64,000 nucleotides of DNA from an uncultured Collinsella sp. GTDB lineage: Bacteria; Actinomycetota; Coriobacteriia; Coriobacteriales; Coriobacteriaceae. Both the position numbers and the translations under genes were made by a program. The stretch lies in assembly GCA_959020715.1 (NCBI GenBank), contig CAUESV010000012.1:1-64000 (forward strand), read 5' to 3'. Of this stretch, positions 1 to 7,894 are shown piece by piece. Each line of letters begins with the position of its first letter. The first letter of the stretch is position 1. The notes under the pieces are model-generated. The model saw nothing but the letters and a program-made list of their open reading frames with translations. It searched no databases and was not told where the DNA came from.

Positions 1-106
1 GGGTATGGACGGCCGGTCCGGGTCCAGCCCCGTAATCCGGCATAGTTTTGAAATGACATTAATTCACTAACAGGCAAACTAGGTAGTTCTAGTGCCTTGT
101 CGCCGA

Positions 107-1264
107 CTAATTTCCGATTTCCAACCAGTTGCACAAAACATTTGCTCGCAGTCGCGTCTCGGCTGACTTCATTGCTTCAGTTTTGGCTTTATAGCGAATC
201 CCTAAACGGTCGCAGACGCTCCTGACTATGGTGTCTAGCTGCTTTGAATCGTTGAGCATATCGTGAGTCACCAGGAATACATCGAATCCCATGCTCTGCA
301 ACGCAGTCATGCGCTCGGCATCGTGGTCAAGTACCGCGCCAGATCCATGGATGACTTCACCTTGGATCTCGATAATTACCGCCTTCATCAGGATTGGATT
401 TACGATCACGATATCGCCGTAGCAAACCTTTTGCCCTGCGATGCTTTGGGCCGCCATGGATAGAGGGGTTAAATCGTTGAGGTACACGTATCTGAATCCT
501 GCACCACCTAGACGTCGAGAACGACTTAGAAGCAGGACCCCAGCGACCTCGAGTGGAGACGCAGCAATGCCGATAACCTGCTGGGTGGCATCATAAAACT
601 GCTTTCCCCACATTTGACTTTTGACCTTGTCGGCGAAACGATGCAGGTCGCTCAGTTCGATGAGCGGCTTTCTCATCCAAAGAGAAGTACCTTTGAGTTT
701 CGTAACCTCTCTTTCATCCTCACGCTTGCTCGTTTGGCCATCATTATCTGGATCCTTTACGGTTGCGCGGGCATAAACTCGTTTCCAAGGAACCTCGTCT
801 TCGCCCTCTCCAAGTTCGAACAGATCCTGCGTGCTGGAATTGCGATTCTCCTCTACCGTCATTTTTAACTGCATTTCGGCAGCGGGAGCCGGCTCGAAAA
901 CAGAAAACCAACCGCAAAGTTCGTACATAGCCAGTACGAGGTCTATTTGGGACACAAAGCGCGTCATAATAAATAACGTGTTAAGCGGATTGGTGACACT
1001 AAAGCCTAAATGAGTGTCGATTGTTGTGCTGACATCCGATGCCCCTTCCCAGCGAATAGTGGAGCGCAATCCCGAGTGGTGATTACAACAACCTGGCGAA
1101 GCAACAGCGATGATCGGGGTCTTGAGGACGTCGGTTACGAAAGGGGCTTGGGATAGAGCTCGCCAACCTTCTTCGGAGTTGGGTAGGCGCGGGTAGAGGT
1201 CGCGCACCTGCGGTGGGCAGCGCCAATAGCAGAATGCGGTGTTTGCGCAGACGATTTCGTCCAT
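107..1264 (-). CDS. Hypothetical protein with restriction-endonuclease-like C-terminal domain
   Basis: A 385-residue protein of unknown function. The start is chosen because a strong ribosome site (AGGGGAGG) lies just before the ATG at 1264, although the frame stays open further upstream. The C-terminal third has a hydrophobic strand ending in EIQGE, followed by DHDAERMTALQSMGFDVF and a beta strand. This layout (acidic residue, EXQ-type core, then D..R...L...G) recalls the small PD-(D/E)XK nucleases of the DUF559/Vsr type. The N-terminal region has Cys and His residues but no motif I recognise. Proteins of this shape are common orphans in Coriobacteriia. The nuclease call is inference from motif pattern only, and a degenerate fold without catalysis is equally possible. 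Confidence 0.55.
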   Translation of the reverse strand: MDEIVCANTAFCYWRCPPQVRDLYPRLPNSEEGWRALSQAPFVTDVLKTPIIAVASPGCCNHHSGLRSTIRWEGASDVSTTIDTHLGFSVTNPLNTLFIMTRFVSQIDLVLAMYELCGWFSVFEPAPAAEMQLKMTVEENRNSSTQDLFELGEGEDEVPWKRVYARATVKDPDNDGQTSKREDEREVTKLKGTSLWMRKPLIELSDLHRFADKVKSQMWGKQFYDATQQVIGIAASPLEVAGVLLLSRSRRLGGAGFRYVYLNDLTPLSMAAQSIAGQKVCYGDIVIVNPILMKAVIIEIQGEVIHGSGAVLDHDAERMTALQSMGFDVFLVTHDMLNDSKQLDTIVRSVCDRLGIRYKAKTEAMKSAETRLRANVLCNWLEIGN

Positions 1265-1603
1265 TTGCGCCTCCCCTGGTATCGGCCGTAGACCGTGCGG
1301 TTGTGGTCGTGGACGATTATCTACCGGGGCATCATGCGGGTAAGTACCGGAAGCTGACCAAACGCTGACCAAAAGCTTGACGAGTTCTGCCGAAAAACCG
1401 TCGTGTGATAGAAATCCGCTGGAAGGCGCTCTGGGCATGCGGTCCCTGTCTCCACATTTGCGCTCGAATCACATGAGGAGTTCAATGAAAATACGGATGT
1501 GTTTTATACAAAACATGCAATGGCGTCATCAAAAAGGGCGCGAAAAAAAAGACGCCTTATACGACTTCGATTCGATTTTGGTGTCGGCCTTGGTGTCAAT
1601 AAG
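1265..1603. other. Intergenic stretch without a convincing gene
   Basis: About 340 bases between the endonuclease-like gene and the tRNA-Val terminator. A 48-codon plus-strand frame begins at 1485 behind an AGGAG, but it runs into the tRNA terminator and resembles nothing known to me, so it is not called. No other structure was seen. Confidence 0.5.
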
Positions 1604-1633
1604 AAAAAGGTCAGAGGCACAACACCTCTGACC
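1604..1633 (-). terminator. Rho-independent terminator of tRNA-Val
   Basis: On the minus strand a perfect 9-bp stem (GGTCAGAGG with CCTCTGACC, 7-base loop) is followed by a T-rich run. It lies about 12 bases beyond the 3' end of tRNA-Val. Confidence 0.85.
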
Positions 1634-1644
1634 TGTGCTTTAGA

Positions 1645-1719
1645 TGGTGGGCGATACAAGATTCGAACTTGTGACCCCATCCGTGTGAAGGATATGCTCT
1701 ACCCCTGAGCCAATCGCCC
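1645..1719 (-). tRNA. tRNA-Val (anticodon CAC)
   Basis: A full cloverleaf can be folded on the minus strand. It has acceptor GGGCGAT paired with ATCGCCC, D arm GCTC/GAGC, anticodon stem TATCC/GGATG with loop TTCACAC, T arm ACAAG-TTCGAAT-CTTGT, and a genome-encoded CCA end. The anticodon CAC reads GUG (Val). A terminator follows directly, so it is probably a single-gene transcript. Confidence 0.95.
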
Positions 1720-1857
1720 GTCGCCTTTCGGCAAAAGAGATACTATCATAGCCGCGCCTAGTTTACCAAGAACTTTTTGCCCCCGATTTTAAATTCGTGG
1801 GTGCTAGCCAAGCCAAAGCAACCAAAGCAATCGGCAAACCCGCAGTTAAACCGCCCT

Positions 1858-2668
1858 TTATCGTTTAATCCACGAAGTCTCAGGGCGGCAGATGAGTCGC
1901 GCGTTGTTGTAGGCCATGTCGAGCGTGAGGCAGGTGCGCGCGGCGTAGAAACCGTCCTCGCGCTGGATGGTCAGCGCCAGCTCGGGCTTGTCGCCGGTCA
2001 GGCACAGCGGCAAGAGCAGCTGGATTCGGCCGCCGTAGAACTGCGGCACAGCGAGCGTGTAGTTTGCGGCGGCGCGGCGGGCGGCCTCGACGACGGCGCC
2101 CTCAAAAGCGCGGCGCAGCAGCAGCGAGTTGTCCTCCCCCCATCAGGCTGGCGGGGATGCGCGTAAGGTTCTCCTCGTCGCCCAGAATGTGGTCGATGTT
2201 AGAGCGGATGGGCAGGCGGTAGTCAAAGACCAGCTCGGAGGGGTCCTCGGCAAAGCGCACGCGGCACGGCAGGTACTCAAACGAGACCAGCATGGGGTCG
2301 CTTTCCTTAAAGAAGCCCTTCAAAAACCAGCGCTGGCGTGCGTCGGGCTTGGTATTGGGCTCAAACAGGCCGTAGATGGTCTCGTAGCGGCGCGTGTACA
2401 GGCCGGTGTTGAATAGGCAGCGATCGTCGTCGAACACCAACGGCAGGTTGGAAGGCGCGGTCTGGTCCACGTCGCGCTCGGTCAGGAACACCGCGCGGCT
2501 AAACGAAAACGACAGGTAGTTTTTGAGAATGCGGTTGCCGGGACCCCAGTCCTCGGGATCGGCGAGGTCGACTAGGCGGTCGTAGCAGGGCTCGGGGCAA
2601 AACGCAAAGTCGTATACATTGCTGCACAGGGTGCTGGGGATCTCCATGTGGCGTCCATTCCATTTCAT
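1858..2668 (-). pseudogene. DUF3825-domain protein, frameshifted
   Basis: Two adjacent frames together encode one DUF3825-type protein of about 269 residues. The first part (from 2668, or from the second Met at 2647) includes PEDWGPGNRILKNYLSFSF and ends at a stop near 2102. The second part continues with FEGAVVEAARRAAANYTLAV, PQFYGGRIQLLLPLCL and ends at 1858. The frames meet at a run of six C (2136-2141). Removing one C restores a continuous reading LMGEDNSLLLRRAFEG, and the total span of 811 bases is one more than a multiple of three. DUF3825 proteins are of unknown biochemical role. This is either a homopolymer sequencing error or a true inactivation. No strong ribosome site is visible. 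Confidence 0.75.
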
Positions 2669-2692
2669 AGTTAGAGTTTGGATGCTTAGATT

Positions 2693-2878
2693 TTATACGT
2701 GCGACGCACCGTCGAGACACACAACGCAATTGCGGCGCAGCTCGTCGGCGAGTTCTGCTCGCGTGCGGTTTCCGGAAACAAGGTCCTGGATCCAGGCGTA
2801 GTGCTGGTTGTCTTTGGGTTCCGGGCTATCGGAAAGTACGATTGGAGCACTAGCGGCGTAACAGGAAGGTCCCGCCCG
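2693..2878 (-). pseudogene. Possible 3' remnant of an unknown gene
   Basis: An open minus-strand frame of about 61 codons has no good start codon and is closed upstream by a TGA at 2879-2881. It reads like real coding sequence with core codon usage (WIQDLVSGNRTRAELADEL, then RRNCVVCLDGASH) and stops 24 bases before the DUF3825 start. The lack of a start and the upstream stop suggest the 5' part was lost. I do not recognise the family. Confidence 0.3.
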
Positions 2879-2929
2879 TCAACATCGGCAATCATGAGTT
2901 GATAAGCGTAATCATGGCTCAATTGCGGT

Positions 2930-3208
2930 TTAGCAATAGAATGTCAGGGAATCATCACCAAAGGTTTCGCGCCACTTGTCACAAATGTATCGATGGTTCA
3001 TGGTGATTAGTTTTGAAAGATCCCTGAGATCCTTAGCCGGAATCTTGCTCTCGTTGTTCGCAAGTGTGCATCCACCATTTTTAGTGAGCCAAAACTTAGT
3101 CGAATTTGCAGCTGCCCTCTTTACTCCTACATGGATGTGAACGGGCTCGCCATTTTCTGCAATCCAAAAGAACAGAACATACTGTCCAAAAACAAGAATT
3201 CGAGGCAT
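2930..3208 (-). CDS. DUF4160 domain protein
   Basis: A 92-residue protein with the DUF4160 signature: MPRILVFGQYVLFFWIAENG followed by EPVHIHV near the N-terminus, then basic residues and a C-terminal helical part with W. DUF4160 proteins are small, of unknown activity, and usually sit in two-gene units resembling toxin-antitoxin modules. Here its ATG overlaps the stop of the upstream gene in a TAATG junction, implying translational coupling. Its AT-rich composition differs from core genes nearby, consistent with acquisition. Confidence 0.8.
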   Translation of the reverse strand: MPRILVFGQYVLFFWIAENGEPVHIHVGVKRAAANSTKFWLTKNGGCTLANNESKIPAKDLRDLSKLITMNHRYICDKWRETFGDDSLTFYC

Positions 3209-3474
3209 TATGCCACCGCCGGTCCGGCTTTTTGCCGTTCTGCAAGCTCGAAGATAAACGGAGCGTTTGATCTAACGAACTCGGTCAAAAAATCCAGATC
3301 GTCAGTAGAAAATCCTTCGACGTTAAACCATTTGACCGCAGGTAGAAAGCATTCTGCATGGTCAAAACCAAAATCAACCGGGCGCTCGACGGCTACGCGA
3401 ACGGTCCCGTCGTCTCGTGTTTCTGAGTAGGCAAACTGAGTGCCGTCATCTAGCTGAACATAGCTCCAAAGCAT
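3208..3474 (-). CDS. Small acidic partner of the DUF4160 protein
   Basis: An 88-residue protein starting at 3474, where AAGGAGG stands 5 bases before the ATG; longer starts lack a ribosome site. The sequence (LWSYVQLDDGTQFAYSETRD early, WFNVEGFSTDDLDFLTEFV later) is acidic and has no Cys/His motif. It occupies the position that a DUF2442 protein often takes beside DUF4160, but I cannot show that it belongs to DUF2442. It is coupled to the DUF4160 gene by the TAATG overlap. It could be the antitoxin or a binding partner of that protein. Confidence 0.65.
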   Translation of the reverse strand: MLWSYVQLDDGTQFAYSETRDDGTVRVAVERPVDFGFDHAECFLPAVKWFNVEGFSTDDLDFLTEFVRSNAPFIFELAERQKAGPAVA

Positions 3475-3673
3475 TGCTACCTCCTTAGTGTTTATATCCA
3501 AGTATAAACAGCCACTTAGATGCATCGTGATGCGAATTGAATTATTCCCATAAGACCTGAACTGCTGATTATTTGTATTACTGAGATTTGAACGACCTCA
3601 CACTTCAGTGTCTTTTTGGCATGGAAAACCGTCATTGTGCGATGGTCGGACTTTATGTCAAGGATCGTATTCA

Positions 3674-3717
3674 GATTCAAGCGCCCGCATGCTTAACTAC
3701 TTGCAGGCGCTTGAATC
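3674..3717 (-). terminator. Hairpin directly after the AbiU2-like gene
   Basis: A perfect 12-bp inverted repeat (GATTCAAGCGCC / GGCGCTTGAATC, 20-base loop) abuts the stop codon of the AbiU2-like gene. There is no long T tract, so it may terminate weakly or protect the 3' end. Confidence 0.55.
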
Positions 3718-4536
3718 CTATAGATTACCCAAATGCTGCTCAACAGCCTCCATGCCAACCTCCGCATATTTTAGGAGGCCTTGTATATCGTTGTAGTTCT
3801 TGGGCAATCGATCTTTTTCAATACCAGTAATTTTGGCGAATAATTCGATTGTTAGATCGAGTGCGAAGTCGATTAGTTTTTGAATTTCGTTGAAAGTTAA
3901 AGGAAGTCGCCTAACAAGCTCATCATAATTCAGTGCTTCTATATCGCTATGGGCGAAAACTTTATTTCGCTGATCGCGAAGCATGTCAGTTAGTTTACGG
4001 AGACTGTTGAGTCGTTTTTTCCACAAATTGGAAAGGTCATGAGTGGTTATACACACGGTAACCATTTCGTAATGATCTCCGAACAGTTTTTCATATGAGC
4101 GTTGAGACTCAACTTCTTTGGGGTAAAAACGCTCCTCGTCCTCTGCCAATGGGTGAACAATTGGATTAAGCCTGTCAAAGTTTGGACGATCACTGAATAT
4201 AGAGATTGCAAGTGCGTCGATTTCAGCAGAATGAGACGAGACTTCTTCTATCAAGTTCCCAATACTGATGTCGCTTTTGGTATCAAATAACCGCGCGCAA
4301 TTCATGAAACAGGATTCGGTTAATGCAAGCTGTGTAAGGCTGAAGAAGCAGCCAGCGCAAATTACTTCATTCTCATAGTCGGAAGATGCTTTAGACAGTT
4401 CGCGAAGGATTGCTAGTTCCGTGTTGGCATAAAATGCCTCGTTGTACAGATAGCTGCAACGCTCGAACAGCTCAAGAAGGCCGGCGTTTAATTCTTTCTT
4501 GGCAGCGTCAGCTGCATGATCCGATTCGTGTTTCAT
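3718..4536 (-). CDS. HEPN/AbiU2-like protein, probable phage-defence or RNase factor
   Basis: A 272-residue, mostly helical protein. Near residue 190 it carries LRDQRNKVFAHSD, the Rx5H-type motif of the HEPN superfamily as it appears in AbiU2 proteins, preceded by long helices that include an aromatic/Cys-rich stretch (CAGCFFSLTQLALTES). HEPN proteins are often ribonucleases in abortive infection or toxin-antitoxin systems, and AbiU2 comes from a lactococcal abortive-infection system. No nucleotidyltransferase partner is adjacent; the neighbours are the DUF4160 pair and surface-protein genes. AT-rich composition suggests acquisition. The family call is from motif and architecture; RNase activity is inferred. 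Confidence 0.65.
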   Translation of the reverse strand: MKHESDHAADAAKKELNAGLLELFERCSYLYNEAFYANTELAILRELSKASSDYENEVICAGCFFSLTQLALTESCFMNCARLFDTKSDISIGNLIEEVSSHSAEIDALAISIFSDRPNFDRLNPIVHPLAEDEERFYPKEVESQRSYEKLFGDHYEMVTVCITTHDLSNLWKKRLNSLRKLTDMLRDQRNKVFAHSDIEALNYDELVRRLPLTFNEIQKLIDFALDLTIELFAKITGIEKDRLPKNYNDIQGLLKYAEVGMEAVEQHLGNL

Positions 4537-4630
4537 GTTAGATAAATCCTGAGCAATTGTCGTAATAAACTATTCTACTAATGCGTCGTTACGAATATAG
4601 TCTTCTACATAGTCTATCGAAATGGGTGCT

Positions 4631-5680
4631 TCAGCACCGACATGCGGTAGCCAAGAGCACTGTCCCAAGCATCAAAAGCGCCACAGAGGCGACGATCCAG
4701 TTGTTGTCGCCGGTCTTGGGGAGTTCCGCCGTTGTCGCGGTGGCAGCCCTGGGCTTGGGGACATTGGTGACCGTGGCCTTGGTTACTGTCGTTGCTGTCT
4801 TGGTTGTCGTGGCTGCGGGTTTCAGTGCCGGATTTTCCGTGGGCCCCGTGGTGGGCTCTACGGCAGCAGGGTTAGCATCGGTGGGAGACTTGTCCGCGTT
4901 ATCGCCCGGTACCTCGCCCCCGTCCGTCTCCACCGCCGGAGGCGTGGCGACATCGGGCTCAATCACCACATGCGTTGCCACCGCACCGCAGGCGTCCGCC
5001 ACGCCACCAGCACCAAAGGCCCCGCCAGCAGGCGTCACAAATCGTGCGGACACAAGCGACCCGCCCGTACACGCAACGCCGCTGTCGGCACCGGTCGCAT
5101 CAAGCCACGAGGCGTCGACGGAAAGCCGACAGCCGGCGTCACCATCGCCAAGGCCTGCATCCTGCAGATACACGCCGTAGGCGCGCACGCCCGCTCCGGA
5201 CCCTGCGCCCGCGGCAACGACGCGTCCGCCGCCGCGCACGGCTATGTCGCCTGCGATCACGCCGGCGACCGCCTCGTCCGTAATATCGGCTCCGTCCGCC
5301 CGGGCATCGACGGTGCATCCGTCCACCGCGAGTGCCTGCGAAACGTGGATCGCGCACTGCGAGCCCGTCGCCGTCAGGGTCCCGGTACCGCGAAGCGTCA
5401 GGTTGCCCCACACCTCCATGCTGCACAGCGTGATGTCCGCATCGGGCGCATGCGACTCCGTCACGGAGTTTTGCCCGGTAAGCGTCAGCACCAGGTCGCC
5501 CTCGGCGCCGATGGCCTCACCCGCGTAGCCGTTAAGCTCCAGGTGGTCGGCATCGGTCCAGGCCCAGCCGGGGCCCGATACGCCCGGCTCGTAGTACGTC
5601 GCGCCCGCGATGATGATGCTCTCCGCGCCCGCGGCATAAGAAGGCCCGCCCAGCAAAACGCATAGGCAGGCAATCGTCAT
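4631..5680 (-). CDS. LPxTG surface protein, copy 1 (shortened N-terminus)
   Basis: A 349-residue predicted sortase substrate. After a short hydrophobic leader ending PSYAAGA comes a Gly/Ala-rich beta-helix-like region (HLELNGYAGEAIGAEGDLVL and following turns, residues about 20-230). A Pro/Thr-rich wall-spanning stalk follows (about 230-315), then LPKTGD, a hydrophobic helix and a short Cys/Arg tail. It is nearly identical to the gene at 6550-7644 over the beta-rich domain, but the stalk has diverged. The leader lacks the basic n-region of copy 2, and the ATG at 5680 has no ribosome site. Similarity to copy 2 stops right there, so this copy may be 5'-truncated and poorly expressed. Ligand unknown. 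Confidence 0.75.
   Translation of the reverse strand: MTIACLCVLLGGPSYAAGAESIIIAGATYYEPGVSGPGWAWTDADHLELNGYAGEAIGAEGDLVLTLTGQNSVTESHAPDADITLCSMEVWGNLTLRGTGTLTATGSQCAIHVSQALAVDGCTVDARADGADITDEAVAGVIAGDIAVRGGGRVVAAGAGSGAGVRAYGVYLQDAGLGDGDAGCRLSVDASWLDATGADSGVACTGGSLVSARFVTPAGGAFGAGGVADACGAVATHVVIEPDVATPPAVETDGGEVPGDNADKSPTDANPAAVEPTTGPTENPALKPAATTTKTATTVTKATVTNVPKPRAATATTAELPKTGDNNWIVASVALLMLGTVLLATACRC
5060..5655. repeat. Long direct repeat, left unit
   Basis: This interval repeats at 6980-7574 in the same orientation with only scattered differences. From about 5291 to 5648 I see no difference at all. It covers the N-terminal domain of the LPxTG gene; similarity weakens toward the stalk (below 5060). 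Confidence 0.9.
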
Positions 5681-5769
5681 TGCGCAGCAACATTTCCAAC
5701 AAGATTGAGCAAATTGGATGCCATTAGGTTGAAATCCGGATAGTTTTGGTGGTTTCGATATTAAGGGAA

Positions 5770-6069
5770 TTATCGGAACAGCTCATCATGGCTGCCGGTG
5801 CGTTCAAAGAAAGCTACCTCTTCGTTTGATGACCATATAACAAGCCAGTCGCCAGAGTTTGCTACGTGACATTCGTTTCGCCCTGCCCAGTTGCCGCTTA
5901 GCCTGTGCATATTATGACGTCGCTTTAATATGTCCATTGACTCAGGTGTATTCTGTAGCACCAGGTCAATTAGCTTTTGAAGCTCAGATAAATCCCATTT
6001 ACGGCGCTTTGCTTTTTTCTTTAAATCGCGGGAGAAGGCTGCAGAGAACTCTGCAGTTAACGTGCTCAT
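5770..6069 (-). CDS. YafQ-type mRNA interferase toxin
   Basis: A 99-residue RelE-superfamily toxin of the YafQ branch, which cleaves mRNA on the ribosome. The C-terminal half has the expected order: HRLSGNWAG, ECHV, DWLVIW and FERTGSHDELF, giving the His and Asp residues of the YafQ active site. The basic N-terminal helix (RDLKKKAKRRKW) fits ribosome or antitoxin binding. Its ATG overlaps the antitoxin stop in an ATGA junction. The pair sits between the two copies of the duplicated LPxTG gene. Confidence 0.9.
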   Translation of the reverse strand: MSTLTAEFSAAFSRDLKKKAKRRKWDLSELQKLIDLVLQNTPESMDILKRRHNMHRLSGNWAGRNECHVANSGDWLVIWSSNEEVAFFERTGSHDELFR

Positions 6070-6341
6070 TGTGCCATCGCCGCAGCGATCAGATCGGCGC
6101 CATTGTCAAAGCGTCCTTTTTTGCCAGATGCAAGAAAAGCGTCCCCCTCGCGAATGGCCTCAAGGCTTTCGGCATTGGGCTCCTCAGGGGCAAAAGTCAA
6201 CGGGATGCGATGGGTGTTGACCATTTGCTTGAAGAACGCGCGCGTCACGGACGACAAATCAAGTCCATAGTAATCAGCCACTTCCGCCGCCTCGCGTTTG
6301 AGGTCGTCGTCAACCCTGATGGTTAATGTTGAGCTTGCCAT
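6066..6341 (-). CDS. RelB/DinJ-family antitoxin
   Basis: A 91-residue ribbon-helix-helix antitoxin. The start at 6341 is supported by GGAAGG nine bases upstream. The N-terminus (SSTLTIRVDDDLKREAAEVA) is the DNA-binding ribbon plus first helix, followed by a helix containing RAFFKQMV. The C-terminus (EEPNAESLEAIREGDAFLAS) is the acidic toxin-neutralising part. It presumably represses its own promoter. It overlaps yafQ by four bases. Confidence 0.9.
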   Translation of the reverse strand: MASSTLTIRVDDDLKREAAEVADYYGLDLSSVTRAFFKQMVNTHRIPLTFAPEEPNAESLEAIREGDAFLASGKKGRFDNGADLIAAAMAQ

Positions 6342-6463
6342 TTTTAGACCTTCCAATCGCGTGAGTGTACCCTTAGTATAACGCACATACAATAGTAGAT
6401 TATGTAATTACAAGTAATTAACTATGCATTTGAGTTGTATGGCACGTAAGAATTTGTATGCGC

Positions 6464-6497
6464 GAAAATAGCAACGCTCCCTTTTCAGAAGCGTTGC
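6464..6497 (-). terminator. Terminator downstream of LPxTG copy 2
   Basis: An 8-bp perfect stem (GCAACGCT / AGCGTTGC) followed on the minus strand by TATTTTC, 50 bases past the end of copy 2. Confidence 0.6.
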
Positions 6498-6549
6498 CCT
6501 CAAAGCTTCAACGGAGTTCTTTTATTGCGGCTAGGCGCGTCGCGCCGCC

Positions 6550-7644
6550 TCAGCAGCGATATGCGGCAGCTAGAAGTACTGTACCTAGCAGGAAGAGCGC
6601 CACGGATGCGGCGATCCAGTTGCTGTCGGCGGTCTTGGGGAGCGCCGCAGTGGTTGCGGTTGCGGTCTTGGGCCTGGAGGACGTGGACACCGTGGTCTTG
6701 GTTACTGTCGTTGATGTCTTGGTTGTCGCGGCCGCGGGTTTCAGTGCGGGATTTGCCGTGGTCTCTGTGGTGGGCTTTTCGGCAGCGGGGTCTGCGTCGG
6801 CGGGAGACTTGTCCGCGTTATCGCCCGTCACCTTGCCCTTGTCAGTCTCCCCCGTCGGAGGCGTGGCGACATCGGGCTCAACCACCAAATGCGGTGCCAC
6901 CGCACCGGTAGCATCCACTACCCCTCCAGCACCAAAGACCCCGCCAGCAGGCGCCACAAACCGCGCGGACACAAGCGACCCGTCCGTACACGCAACGCCG
7001 CCGTCGGCACCGGCCGCATCGAGCCACGAGCCGTCGACGGAAAGCCGACAGCCGGCGTCACCATCGCCAGGGCACGCATCCTGCAGATACACGCCGTAGG
7101 CGCGCACGCCCGCTCCGGACCCGGCGCCCGCGGCAACGACGCGTCCGCCGCCGCGCACGGCCATGTCGCCTGTGATCACGCCGGCGACCGCCTCGTCCGT
7201 AATATCGGCCCCGTCCGCCCGGGCATCGACGGTGCATCCGTCCACCGCGAGTGCCTGCGAAACGTGGATCGCGCACTGCGAGCCCGTCGCCGTCAGGGTC
7301 CCGGTACCGCGAAGCGTCAGGTTGCCCCACACCTCCATGCTGCACAGCGTGATGTCCGCATCGGGCGCATGCGACTCCGTCACGGAGTTTTGCCCGGTAA
7401 GCGTCAGCACCAGGTCGCCCTCGGCGCCGATGGCCTCACCCGCGTAGCCGTTAAGCTCCAGGTGGTCGGCATCGGTCCAGGCCCAGCCGGGGCCCGATAC
7501 GCCCGGCTCGTAGTACGTCGCGCCCGCGATGATGATGCTCTCCGCGCCCGCGGCATAAGAAGGCCCGCGCAGCAAAACGCATAGGCAGGCCATGGCAACA
7601 ATCGCAATGTAATGACGGCTGGTGTAGGACTCGGCAGCAAACAT
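6550..7644 (-). CDS. LPxTG-like surface protein, copy 2 (complete signal peptide)
   Basis: A 364-residue predicted wall-anchored protein. The start at 7644 has GGAG in the right place; the open frame also extends to a GTG at 7683. Residues 1-33 form a normal signal peptide (basic n-region, hydrophobic core, PSYAAGA). The beta-rich domain matches copy 1 almost exactly and is followed by a Thr/Pro/Lys stalk. The sorting motif reads LPKTADSNW instead of LPKTGD, so the Gly after Thr, normally needed by sortase A, is replaced by Ala. A hydrophobic helix and short Arg/Cys tail follow. It may be a poor sortase substrate or remain a membrane-anchored protein. Confidence 0.8.
   Translation of the reverse strand: MFAAESYTSRHYIAIVAMACLCVLLRGPSYAAGAESIIIAGATYYEPGVSGPGWAWTDADHLELNGYAGEAIGAEGDLVLTLTGQNSVTESHAPDADITLCSMEVWGNLTLRGTGTLTATGSQCAIHVSQALAVDGCTVDARADGADITDEAVAGVITGDMAVRGGGRVVAAGAGSGAGVRAYGVYLQDACPGDGDAGCRLSVDGSWLDAAGADGGVACTDGSLVSARFVAPAGGVFGAGGVVDATGAVAPHLVVEPDVATPPTGETDKGKVTGDNADKSPADADPAAEKPTTETTANPALKPAAATTKTSTTVTKTTVSTSSRPKTATATTAALPKTADSNWIAASVALFLLGTVLLAAAYRC
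6980..7574. repeat. Long direct repeat, right unit
   Basis: Partner of 5060-5655. Similarity ends abruptly at the signal-peptide start (about 7582), where the two genes have unrelated upstream sequence. Confidence 0.9.
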
Positions 7645-7894
7645 ACCCGCTCCGATCTTCGCAGGAGCCAATAGAATGTGCACCAGAAAATGCCCTGGTA
7701 GCAGCAGTTATCAGTTTACCGAGATCAAGCCGTGAAAAAAGAAAATGCTCCTGAGCAGTGCCAAGAATTAGGTGTAAATCGTTTTGTCAGTCGGTGAAAG
7801 GAAGGAGTCTCGCCACATCAATTGATGCTACGCTTACCATGATCTGCTTAAAAAGCAACTCGATTTATACGCCGACGATAACCTCACGGTCAAA

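Noticed and set aside
1485..1631. A 48-codon plus-strand frame with AGGAG upstream
   Set aside because: Ends inside the tRNA-Val terminator and matches no known small protein; the ribosome site alone is not enough.
1645..1719. Integration site of a mobile element at tRNA-Val
   Set aside because: No integrase gene, and no direct repeat of the tRNA 3' end was noticed in the following 10 kb, though the neighbourhood is accessory-like.
3208..3474. Assignment of the DUF4160 partner as DUF2442
   Set aside because: Position fits, but I could not see the DUF2442 sequence pattern, so the gene is left unnamed.
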